A stretch of DNA of 64,000 nucleotides, taken from Plumapathes pennacea (taxonomy: Eukaryota; Cnidaria; Anthozoa; Antipatharia; Myriopathidae). Position numbers and translations under genes: made by a program. The DNA lies in NCBI GenBank assembly GCA_964036295.1, contig OZ038472.1, forward strand, positions 4,858,001 through 4,922,000, read 5' to 3'. Every line of letters starts with the position of its first letter. The first letter of the stretch is position 1. The notes under the pieces are model-generated. The model was not told the DNA's origin. It saw only the letters and a program-made list of their open reading frames with translations, and did not search any database. Shown piece by piece: positions 34,330-45,100 of the stretch.

Positions 34330-35089
34330 TGTATTCATTCAATAGATTAAAGCTGAAGTATGCAGACACCTAACAGTACACTAACACAGATGTGATGTGT
34401 TGTACACAGTGCAAAGGCTGACATAATATGGTATCATTCCAAAGACAAACCCGGGGGGGGGGGGGGGTACTCCCATATATTTCCTATATAGGGATGTTCC
34501 GCCCGATAGGGTATCATTTTCAGGGTCTTCTGTCTTAAACAGGGTATCAAATTTTACATTTTCGTGTCTTAAACAGGGTTATTTTCCAAAGATTTTCTCC
34601 TCTTCCCCTCCCCCCTCAAACACGTTTTTGCTCTCGCCATTTTCACGCGATTTCTTCATATGCTCCAGTGGAAACACGTGCAATGCAGGCTAACTTATCT
34701 AAACTTAGTCTTGAACAGGGTATCAAATTAGAGCACTTTGTCTTAGACAGGGTAGCAAAATTTCCATTTTTGTGTCTTGAATAGGGTCAAGGTTTTATAG
34801 AGTCAGCAGAACCCCCCTACTCAAATTCCCCCCCCCTGGGAGACAAACACAGGTTTTTAACCCTTTCACTCCCAACATTGATCAACTTCAATTTTCTCCT
34901 TTAATTTCTTACCAAAGATATATCATTACAGTATGGAGAAGTTGGCTTTTGATAGTTTGCTAAGATGTCAGCTTATTGTTTTGTTTTTTTTTTCTATTCT
35001 CTTTCTCAAGGTATGAACTCGAGATCAATGAACTCAGTGAACCAGTAATTAGTGATTCAGGGATCCATCTTATTCTCAGAACTGGATGA
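33068..35089 (+). CDS. PIN1: Peptidyl-prolyl cis-trans isomerase PIN1 (4 exons)
   Basis: Exons 33068-33290, 33747-33869, 34175-34193 and 35011-35089; phases close to 147 residues (human 163). The WW domain opens the protein ([27 protein letters not shown]), and the parvulin domain follows with the catalytic set in place: His and Lys in SHLLVKH, Arg-Arg in SRRPSS, Cys in ESDCSSA, Met-Gln in GQMQ, and Ser/His in [15 protein letters not shown]1 isomerises phospho-Ser/Thr-Pro bonds in mitotic and transcription proteins. The linker between domains is shorter than in mammals. The frame is open upstream to an ATG at 32978 (30 extra residues, Lys-rich); I prefer 33068 because MSDLPRGW matches the family start. 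Exon 3 is only 19 bases. Confidence 0.95.
34236..34329. repeat. (TA)n microsatellite, about 94 bases, PIN1 intron 3
   Basis: Starts about 42 bases after the donor of the 19-base exon 3. Confidence 0.97.
34450..34850 (+). mobile_element. 'Poly-G / AGGGTATCA' repeat, complete copy in PIN1 intron 3
   Basis: Begins with a G run and TACTCCCATATATTTCC, contains repeated (T/A)CAGGGTATCA and GTCTTAAACAGGGT blocks, and ends GGGTCAAGG...ACCCCCCTACTCAAATTCCCCCCCC. The G-run start and C-run end make it loosely inverted. Relatives: 36530-36780 with 38675-38799 (split), about 39455-39545, about 40230-40345, 48448-48720, and 53340-53486 with 56127-56190 (split). Confidence 0.75.
34858..34975 (+). mobile_element. 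TTTCACTCCCAA-family MITE, truncated, just before PIN1 exon 4
   Basis: Starts TTAACCCTTTCACTCCCAAC, the cleanest left end of the family, and stops about 35 bases before the exon 4 acceptor. Confidence 0.8.
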
Positions 35090-35145
35090 AGAATAAGACG
35101 CTGTCATTGTATTGAATTGATGACTCTGTAGCTCTTTAGCTAAAA

Positions 35146-35151
35146 AATAAA
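35146..35151 (+). terminator. Polyadenylation signal of PIN1
   Basis: AATAAA 57 bases after the stop codon. Confidence 0.55.
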
Positions 35152-36169
35152 CATGTGTATGTAATTATGTGAGTTGGTTCCCGTACGTAGGTGTGAGTAT
35201 AAACCGAATGCTTGCAAACGGAAATGACGTCAAAGGAAGTAAATTCCGTGGGAGTGTACGGCTTGGATAAATACAAAGGGTCTCAATGTGTGTTACCGGC
35301 CGATTTCTCATGATATGATGTTGGATCAAAATGACAAAGATAGCATCCCAATTCGTACGATAAACCCAGTCCGAAACAGGAAACAAAAACTCGGCGGAGA
35401 CTGCAGGAATGACATATTGCAATGCCAGCCGAAATTTCACATTATGGTGGTGAGAATGCAATGGGGGCTTACGAATGGGCGCATGGGTTATGTATGGGCC
35501 AGATTTTACGATCATTCTGGATGCATCGGACGTGATAAATTATTGGACGCAATCGGACGGCGTGTAATCAAACCAAAAAATTTGAGCCTCCTGCGGTTCG
35601 GCCGAGTAGAGAGATTTTTGCTCAGACGAAGGGCGAGCACTCGAAACGTCGGCTTCAAATTCTTTCAGGCGTCCAGTTTTGACCCTTAGTCATCGAAGTT
35701 ATACGTATTTCTCTACGCTGACGCAGTCAATCTGGTTCTCTTTAGAGCTGGTTTCCCCGAGTAGGGAGATTGTCAAACGCAGGTAGCGTCCCCACTAGCA
35801 CAAGTCCGACGAAACTCTGTATTAGTCTGTATAATCACTTAAGAAAGTAGACTTAGGCCCCGTCCACACTAATCCGGATAAATTTGAAAACAAATATTTA
35901 TTTATCCGTTTTGGCCTTCCGTCCACACTAAGACGCGTTCGGTGACCGAAAACGGATATTTTCGAAAACGCCCTCCAGACGTGAGGCCAGGTGTGGACGG
36001 GAGGCCAAGATAAATAAATATCGTTTTCAAGTTTATCCAGATTCAGGTCGGACGCCTCTTAAACCCAGACCCTTGAGCAGATCGACGGCCACTCCCATCA
36101 GAAAAAGCTGGGTACTGGAAGGGTATTATTTTTCAAGCTGATTGATTTTGTTTTTTGGCCCGAACAAAG
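35152..36169. other. Spacer between PIN1 and the sushi gene
   Basis: Holds a repeat with the GCACTCGAAACGTCGGCTTC motif (about 35620-35760; relatives at about 9820 and 24830) and a foldback at about 35855-36060 with CCCCGTCCACACTAATCCGG and inverted partners, related to about 50298-50515. Open frames here run across these repeats and I do not accept them as genes. The last 100 bases are presumably the promoter of the sushi gene. Confidence 0.6.
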
Positions 36170-39100
36170 ATGGTTGGCGGAAAAGCGAAGAGTTTAACCG
36201 TTTTATCGTGGCTGGTGTTGGTATGGCTTGTTTCCATGTTAGACTGTAAGTATTGTTTGTCTGTACAGCCATAAATAAGACTAACAAACGATGGAGTTTA
36301 TACCCCGGAAATCCAATACGCACCAGGTTCCCAACAAGAAAGCCGTTTGCCTTGGCGTCTCATCTCTTTGTTCAGTTGAATCATTGTGATGTTTATTATT
36401 CTTCATGTGGATCTTTTGTTGAGGTCGATATGACTGACTATCTCTGTGTGTGAACTCCGCTGCCAATGAGCTGAATCACAGTCAGAAGCTCGTTGGTGAG
36501 CATGTGACGTCACGGTTGCGGTATGGAGATCCCGGGGGAGAGGGGGGGGTACTCCCATATATTTCCTCTATAGGTATTTTCCGCCCGATAGGATATCATT
36601 TCCAGGGTCTTCTGTCTTTGTATCAAATTTTACATTTTACATTTTCGTGTCTTAAACAGGGTTATTTTCTCAAGATCCTCTCCTCTTCCCCTTCCCCCTC
36701 AACCACATTTTTTTGCACTCGCTATTTTTTCGCGCGATTTCTTCGTATGCTCCAGTGGTACCGCGTGCAACGCAAGCTGACTGGAGTCAATTAAAAAAGA
36801 CTAACCGCAAACAATTTCCGGTGAACGGACTTTTGTTGACTTGGCCAAAGATAGAATGTGAAAAAAACAATAGTACGGCCTGATCAATTACAAGAAAATC
36901 AATCAACTTCCGTTGTGTCATGAGAAATAAACCACGCCACGCACTGTGTTTTTCTTTTTAATTTTTATCTAAAACAGCTTTAAAGTATTACCCAAGATAT
37001 TAGGGACTTTAAGATACAGGACGCGAGAGGACGACGGCGACGTCGGTGAAACAATAAAACTAATCAAAGAAGACAAAAGAAGCACGTGAATATCTGAAAT
37101 TGACATGTTCTCGGGGTCGCCGTGCTCTCGCGTGCGACTTCAAATGCTTCTTTTTTACGTCGATGTCACGACGTGGACGACAGTTCGATAAAATAACGGC
37201 AGTCGTTCTTCTTAGTAGAAAACGGTGAAATCAATAGAACCTAGGCAAAAACGGAACAAATTGAGCAACCTAAGAATAGGCAAAGTTAGGCCTGGTTTAT
37301 ACGTCGCACAATTGTCGAATTTAATTCACACGAATTTAATTCCAGCAATTAAATTCGACGTTGCGGCGACGTCTAAAGGTGGTGTTACACGAGACGATTT
37401 TTAACGACGATTTTTAGCGACGATTTTTAATGCACGTTACACAAGACAACTTTTAGCGCAACATTGCTGCGGCAACGGCATGTTACACGAGACAATTTTT
37501 CGCGCAACATCCAGCTAGCGCCCAGGCTCCTCCAAAAACATGACAGCCTTTACCAAAAGCAGAACTTTGTGCAAATGTTGTAATTAGTATTGATAGTTTT
37601 GAAGATTACCAGACGCGAACACGAAAAAGAATTGTTTGGACGAGGGAATGGATGAAGAGGAGAGAAGAAAAGGGGGTTTATCACCAGTTAGCTAGAGAAT
37701 TAAACGTAAAAGATGAGCTTTCGCTCGATATTTCCTGATGGCAAAAAACAAGTTCGACGAGCTGGTCGGCCGAGTCGCCACATAAATACAGAGGTTTAAC
37801 ACAATAATGAGGGCGTCAATAAGTCCTGTGACGTCAGTGTTGCGCGAAAAATCGACTGCGAGGGTGTTACACGAAGCAACTCCAACAAAATTCGAGCAAC
37901 ATTGTTGCATGCGTTTGAAGGCCATTCAAAAACTTTTAACATGTTGCCGCAACGAAGATTGCGCTAAAAATTGTCCGGGGCGCCATGTTACACTATGACG
38001 ATTTTTCGCGCAACATTGTTGCGCTAAAAATCGTCGTTAAAAATCGTCTCGTGTAACATTACCTTAAATCGAATTGTATTCGTCTGAGGAATTATATTCG
38101 TCCAACACGCATTATCCGTCATGGCCACACGGATACAACGTCTGAAATGCGTGTTCGATTTAGACGTCGCAGCAACGACGCATCGAATGAAATGCATAAA
38201 CTACACGAATTATTTTAGCCGATAACATTGAGAATGAAGGAGGATTCACACATGGGGTTTAAATTCGTCTGCATTAAATCCGTCGTATGAATCGGAGCGA
38301 CATTTACGTCGTCTGATCGACGAAGTTAATAGGAATTAAATTCGTGTGAATTAAATGCGACGATTATGCGACGTATAAACCAGGCCTTACAAAGACAGGG
38401 AAAACAGAGACACTATTTTTTGGTTCCTCTCGTTGCCGTCGCCGTCCTAGGTTTCTTAAACTCCCTATAATGTGAAGAGCTGCGCGGTCAATTACAAGAG
38501 AATACAGTCCAAAACCCGCAATGTGCTTTACACAATGTGTTTACCTAGACCGCGTATTTGTTACAAGGAGTTTTGTGCTTGATGCTGCAGACAGCTTTTT
38601 TTGCCTCAGTAAAGGAAAATTATTACATATAATATTGTTTGCCTTGTCTTGAATAGGGCAATTTTTTTTGGTCCAGTCTTGAACAGGGTATCCAATTAGA
38701 GCACTTTGTCTTAGACAGGGTAGCAAAATGTCCATTTTTGTGTCTTGAATAGGGTCAGGGTTTTATAGAATCGGCGGAACACCCCTACCCAAATTCCTAT
38801 TGAGTAAAAACTATGGCCGTTGCAAACGTTATCATCGGTCTCTTTGCCTTGTTTTTGCTAATAAAATTAATATGGAAAGCCTGATCCAGACGACTGAAAA
38901 GAATCGGGATGTTCATGCTCCAGAGGCAACGGAGGAGAAGGCTCGTTGTTGGCTTGCACCGCTATCTTGGAGAGCAACAGCAACACAGTGCTTTCCGAAT
39001 CTGCTAGAACGTTAAAGTTAAACGGAGCGGACATCTTAAGAGAAGTTGCGAAAAAAGTACGAGAACTGGTAAAAGTGAGTTGTGGTGCGTGGTTATAACG

Positions 39101-42100
39101 ATCAATTCGGGGGCTGACGTGCGCAATTCGATGAAGCGTGCGATTGGTTCATGGAACAGGAGTTAGATAAATCACCTTTTAAATCGTACTTTTGAGATGA
39201 TTTTATAGAACGAGAGTTATTTCTTTCAACTAAGCCGCTTTCGATATCATTTTACAATATTAATCAGTGCGGTCTCCCACTGGGCAGTTTTTACGGTCAC
39301 ACACAGATTTTGCCTAAATCGTGATTTAACTTTCTAGTGTGACCACAGCCATGAATAACAACAATTTATGAATGACGAACTCAGGAGTTCCGTAAAAATC
39401 TATTTTGATAAAGTACAAAACCTCAAATATTCACGAAACTTGGGTAATCCCAACGCGGGGGATAGGGGAGGTTCTTCCATAAAAATGATAAGCCATAGAG
39501 GTGTGTGCCGCCGCGAAGGGTATCATACAGTCGTTTCAATCATTTTAGCCTGAAGTAAGAGGAGCACCCATCGGAGCTGTTCCACAAAATATGTGTTACG
39601 CACTGCAACCTGTCCTGGCTGGCATGAGATCTATCTGCTTTTTTGCTGGCTGGGAAAAAAATAATAAATCGGACTGCTGGGAGAGAGACAGACTATATTT
39701 TGGACAAATAACCATACATTTGAGTAAACTAACATATTTTGAGAAATATCTTCGTTGGGTGCTCTCGAAGTAAGATATGGCCATTTTGTCTCTTATATAC
39801 AAGGAATAAGATTTACAAATAGAGGAACGGCGGCGCAAAGATATGAATTTTATTTTCAAGTGGTAGAAACAATATTTTACGAACGAGCGCTACGGTCTGC
39901 ATAACACTTAACAGTAAAAAAGTTAGACCCATAACATTTAACAGTAAACCCCATCTAGGCTCTCTTGTATTGTTTTATTAAATATCTAGTCTTGTAACAC
40001 TTAACTGTAATTTTTACATAACACTTAACATTAATTTTTTTGGCATCATAACACTTAACAGTAAAAAACTCAGGCCCATAACACTTAACAGTAAACCCCA
40101 TCTAGGCCCTCTCACTAGAGAGGATGCGGAAAATACGCCACTCGGGTCCCGGATGTAGTTTCGAATGGATTTTACGCACGGTATATTTTCCAGTAAAACA
40201 CTCGTGTCTATATAATGATAAGGAATAAGAAAGTAGATTTTGTATATTTTGGTGTTTGGTCTGAAAGAGGGTTGAAAATCGAGTATTTTGTCTCGGAAAT
40301 ACGTTTTGGTATGTTCAGCATCTGGCAGCACACTGCCATCCAAAATTGTCACAATTATGAGAAGCACCCGGCTGGGAATCCTATGTGGGTGTAAAACAAA
40401 ACTACAATCTAGGCTCTGACACGTAAACAACATGTACAGTTCACAATAAGTGTTCTAGATTAGCAATAGGTCACTTCCAAGATGCCTGTTGCCTCTGTTT
40501 CAAAAGGAGGTCTAGTGCGAAAGCCTTCTCATGAAAATTAGTTTTCATTTTCATGCCAATCAAACTCATTTTCATGAGAAAGGTTTCGCATTAGGCTTCG
40601 GTTTGAAACAGAGGCATCTCGGAAATAGCTATTATATAACTCACAAAAGGTTAGCTTAAATCTATGGGAATACATGGCTCATTGCTTGCCTCTTTTTCTT
40701 CGTACCAACAGCGACTCAGTCTGCTTGTAGCAAAAGGGATTCGCGAGCTGCTGGAATTATTTGCACTCAGGCATGCTCAACTCAGAGAAAGTGCAAGAGT
40801 GATGAAACGTGCTTGTGCGATGGACTGTGTGGCAGAAGTTGCGTCAAGAATGGTGAGTGTATTTGAGCTCAGATTACAAATTCTTTTCACTATTCAAAGA
40901 AAAAAATGTATGAGTGACAGAGTGAGAATTGTTAGGTCAATCAGCTTTCGTCTGAATGAACTATCAAGTGTCACATTTTCCATACCATACCATATGTCTC
41001 TGGTGGGAAACTGAGGGAGAGAATTTAAGTTGATCACTCTCAGGAGCGAAAGGGTTAAAAGGAAGAAGAGTAATGAGAAGAATTAAGGAAAACAACAAGA
41101 AGCAACAACAACAAAACTATCACGTGTGAATATCAGAAACAGGTTGGAAGTTTGCGCATGATATGCCTTTCAAAAACCTGTATGTCTAATTGAAATGAAG
41201 GCTTCCAAAAGAAAATGAAAGAAAGAAAATATTGAGTAATTGAGCAAAGTATAAACAATCTCGATATATGATAGGATTAAAAAACAATTAAAATAAACGT
41301 GATGTACGTGTTAGTGGTGGTCTTTTGTGTCCGTTGCGCCGATGCCGCCACGGCCACTATTGTGGCATTTTTACACATTCTTGTATTATTTTTACGTTTG
41401 ATGTGCAATAAATGTATTAAACTTTCTGGATAACTGAGTTTCTTACTTGCTGAAATCATTGTATCCAAGTGATTAACGTGATTAACGGGTATTCCCACTG
41501 TTTCTCGTGCAATTTGGAATAAATAGACACTCGTGAAAGCTTCCAAAAAGCAATTTTCAAATGCACTCGCCTTTCGTGCTGTTTTGTTACTCTTTGAAAA
41601 TTTCACTAGTCGTATTTGTCCCAAATTGCACTCGTGATTGAACTATGTGATCACAGACCATTACACATACAAAATATCTAAGTGTCTATCTTTTTTTTTT
41701 CAGGGCTGACCTGCTCTTCAAGGCCACCTTCGATTTTAAATACTATTGAACTATACACTGGTACGGGCTTTGGTGACACTATAACGTACACATGTAAAGA
41801 CGGGTACACTCTGAGTGGCAATTCTAAACGGACCTGCCGTGGAAACGGTAAATGGGATGGTACTAGCCCAGCGTGTCGTAAGTATACTGAAGAGTATGAT
41901 TTTTGAACGCTTGTTTGCACTGCAAAGCAAGCGGAAAAGGCTAGCGTGTTTGTGAATCAAGCACGATCGTAGGTAAACGAAAACCTTCTACCAGAAATAA
42001 CTGTTTTTCGCCCAAGTAGTCAGATCTATTATCGTGAAGACAATTGAATGTATATAAACTGCGAACAGTTTCTTCTTTTCTCTCCAACATTAAACAGTTT

Positions 42101-45100
42101 ACGTGAACTAGCCCAAAGTAACTCTCTCTAAGCAGACACCTCTAGTCTAAGGCTACCCTGGTCCCAGAGGTCCTCATATTACTCCTTCAAGAGTTTTCCG
42201 ACAAGAACGGCGGCGACGAAGCGAGCGGAAAGGACCTCTGGGCTCGCGAAGTAGCAACCTCGAACTTCCATGAGTTGAGCTGAGCTTTGTCGTTGATTGG
42301 TTAATGTTTGACAAACAAAACGGCGATCGTGAGCGAGAAGAAATGACATGGAAGCGAGGTTACTACCTCGCTCGCCCAGAGGTTCCCTCGCCACCGTTCG
42401 CCTTTGCCGCTCTTCAAGTGGCAAGCGAGAAACCTCTGGAACAGGGTAGTCTAGGCGGACAGCATGCAGAGTTACTGATTTTCACTTGTTTCTCCGTAAC
42501 TGAGCTTTCTCTGAGGCGGACACAATGCTAGTTCCGAGGGTGTCCGCCTTAGAGAGAGTTGACTGTATACCTTTCCCGCTGGGCATTGTGCTGTAACTTA
42601 CTTTGTTTTTATTATTTCATACAGATCAATTATGCAGTCCACCAAAGCTCCCCGTATCTGTAAAGATCACGGATCCTAATCCAGCCAAAGATTCATATTT
42701 TGAATTAGAAGAAATCACCATCGCTTGTAAGCCGGGATATAAACCGAAAGGAAGACCCGTTATGATCTGTGTTGGTGGTTCATGGGCTTCATTTGGCTTT
42801 GATTGTGAGGGTAAGGATTCTACCCTTAAAAGGGTCCACCCAACAAAGATCCCATTGCTTGGATGAAATAGAAAAAATAATGATAGTAATAATAATAATA
42901 ATGATTATCCATTAGTGTGACACCCATTTAGTATACTGTTTTTACACTACAGCCCAACTAAAGCAGTAATTCAGTTCTTGACTCTCTTTCTTCGTATCCA
43001 CAGCAATCGCACCCTGTAGAAGGACGTCGGAAACCGCAGATACAGATTGTGCAAAAGAGTGCACTCCCGGCAAGGGCGACTGTGCGGGAATAGTAAATGC
43101 GACGTGTTTATGCGATGGAGAATGTGGCTTCAGCTGCGTGGACAAAGGTGCTCAGAATGAATGCTCAAAATACAGATTCTCCCAACCTTTTAAGAAGGAA
43201 ATGTATGAGCAATGTAATGAGAATTGTTCTTACTACAGCTCTCATCTGCGCAAATTGTCCTCCATAGTGGGTACGAGATATCTTTATAGCGAGGGACTGA
43301 AATAGAAAATTGAAGGTGATCACTTTGGGAGTGAAAGGTATAATAATACTAACTAATCTTCTCCTCAAACGAGTCGGACGGAAACGGATTGCTAATTAAT
43401 CTTTCGACTTTCGAAGGTCCTAAAACAAATTTTGGCTTGTAGTTGAAAAGGCCTCTCGGCGAATACTAAAGCAAGCGGCGTTTCTTGGTGAGATTCGATA
43501 GTTCTTTCAGCTCTCAATTGTCAAGTTTTCACGCTGTTCAATGTATCTCAGACTCGCAGGTTTTCCAGAAAGCATCTGCCAAACTTTTAATTTCTTCTTG
43601 AAAGTCTCCTGAGTATGCATATTAGGGCGATTGACAAGTTCAGTTAGTTATGAAAGCATCTAGAGTATTTCTGGTGTGTAACAATTTGAATTACTGATTA
43701 ATAGTCAATTTTTATCTCTCCTTGTTTAGGAATATCGTGTGGCAAACCACCCGACGTCAGCAATGGCTACCACAATGTCAACTCCACGTCATACAATTCT
43801 ACAGCCCGGTATTATTGCAACGAAAGTTATTATTTTGACACCAAACACACCGTTAAAAGGTGTACTGCTAAGAAGGTGTGGAATGGACCCAAGCCTCGAT
43901 GCCGTGAGTTCCTTTGTTTTGCGTTAGAAAATAGAGAGAAGACTGGCGTCTATTATGAGCATCTTTGTTCCCTGGCTCTTTAAGTAAAGTCAATAATTGT
44001 CTCTTTTTCTGAAGCAGGACTTTAGGTGTTTAATCAATCTTAATGCGAAAAAGATGCACTTGGAAGGAAAAGCTCTAATCTAGGAAAAACTCTAAAAATC
44101 CATAAATTTCTGGATTACAGCATTAATAGGTCGAATTTGGCAGCATTTTGAAGTTCAGCAGTATTAAGAAGATTTGCATGGGAAAAGATGCTGGGACACG
44201 CGGCATTCGCATTTCTACATAATTTTCATACTCTTTCCATTTTCTGGTACTCAAAAAGCCTGAAGCGATGAAGTTCAGTCACGTGGTTGATTTGGGTCAT
44301 GTGATTTAATTTCTGTACATATTGAGCTCAGGCGTCTGCAAATCATATTTTTTGCCACCTCAGAACAGCTGTTATTGCAGACGTCAGCGGTTTGACATAC
44401 AAATGAGGCGAAGGGGTCATTTCAACATTGTATTGACCCGAAAGACTCGCTTGCATGCTTCGAAAAACAAAAGAATATTGGACCGCAGCTCAACTGCAAT
44501 GACAGCTATTACGTTTTTCGGCCGTGCGCTCACTCTATTTTTGAGTCAGCGGTCATTGCACAAAGCTGTGGATTTATATGTAGATTTTGTAGTTCAGGGT
44601 ACGCTCGTTAAGCCTTGGACTAAAGTTAGCAGTTAAAGTTATTAACATGGCAAATGATGACATCAAACGCAACCGAACGAACAATAGACTAATCAACAGG
44701 ACAAAAGAACATCAACTGACCAATAACGAAACACAACCAAGCCGACTCGACCAACCATAGACCGACATAACGGACCAATCACTTCTACAACCAGAGACAT
44801 ATATACCGCCATCTGACGAATACTTTTCACTTGACTCTGAAGATGACTTCCGCTCAGGTAGTCGAAACGTCAGTCACCAACGACAGTCTTTCTGGAGACT
44901 ACTCTATCCCGGACGATCACAACCAACCTACTAAAGTTATTAAATTAGTTCAATGCATTTTCCATTACATGGAGTTTGCACAAGAAAAACGAGTGAAATT
45001 TGACCTTGAGTTAAAAGAAATTAGATAGTAATGGTGAGATAGAGAAGTGAAGTGAAGAACGTATTTCTGCGGTGTTTCATTTCTTGTTGTTTTCTGATTT

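Larger units (their letters stand above)
37003..38465. mobile_element. MITE A, interrupted copy (intact copy at 46233-46595)
   Basis: Left half 37003-37288 and right half 38387-38465 match the uninterrupted 363-base copy at 46233. Ends GGGACTTTAAGATACAGGAC and CCTAGGTTTCTTAAACTCCC are inverted; TA stands at each border in both copies, suggesting a TA-target element. Confidence 0.9.
36530..38799 (+). mobile_element. Split 'AGGGTATCA' repeat containing nested insertions
   Basis: The left half (36530-36780) matches 34450-34700 up to the AACGCAAGCTGA block. The right half (about 38675-38799) resumes at AGTCTTGAACAGGGTATC and runs to the usual end. About 1.9 kb is inserted between, including elements A, B and C described in the next entries. 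36781-37002 and 38466-38674 are not assigned. Confidence 0.7.

Noticed and set aside
35288..35689. Plus-strand frame of 133 codons between PIN1 and the sushi gene
   Set aside because: It ends in the dispersed GAAACGTC repeat, has no splice context, and its composition resembles spacer sequence.
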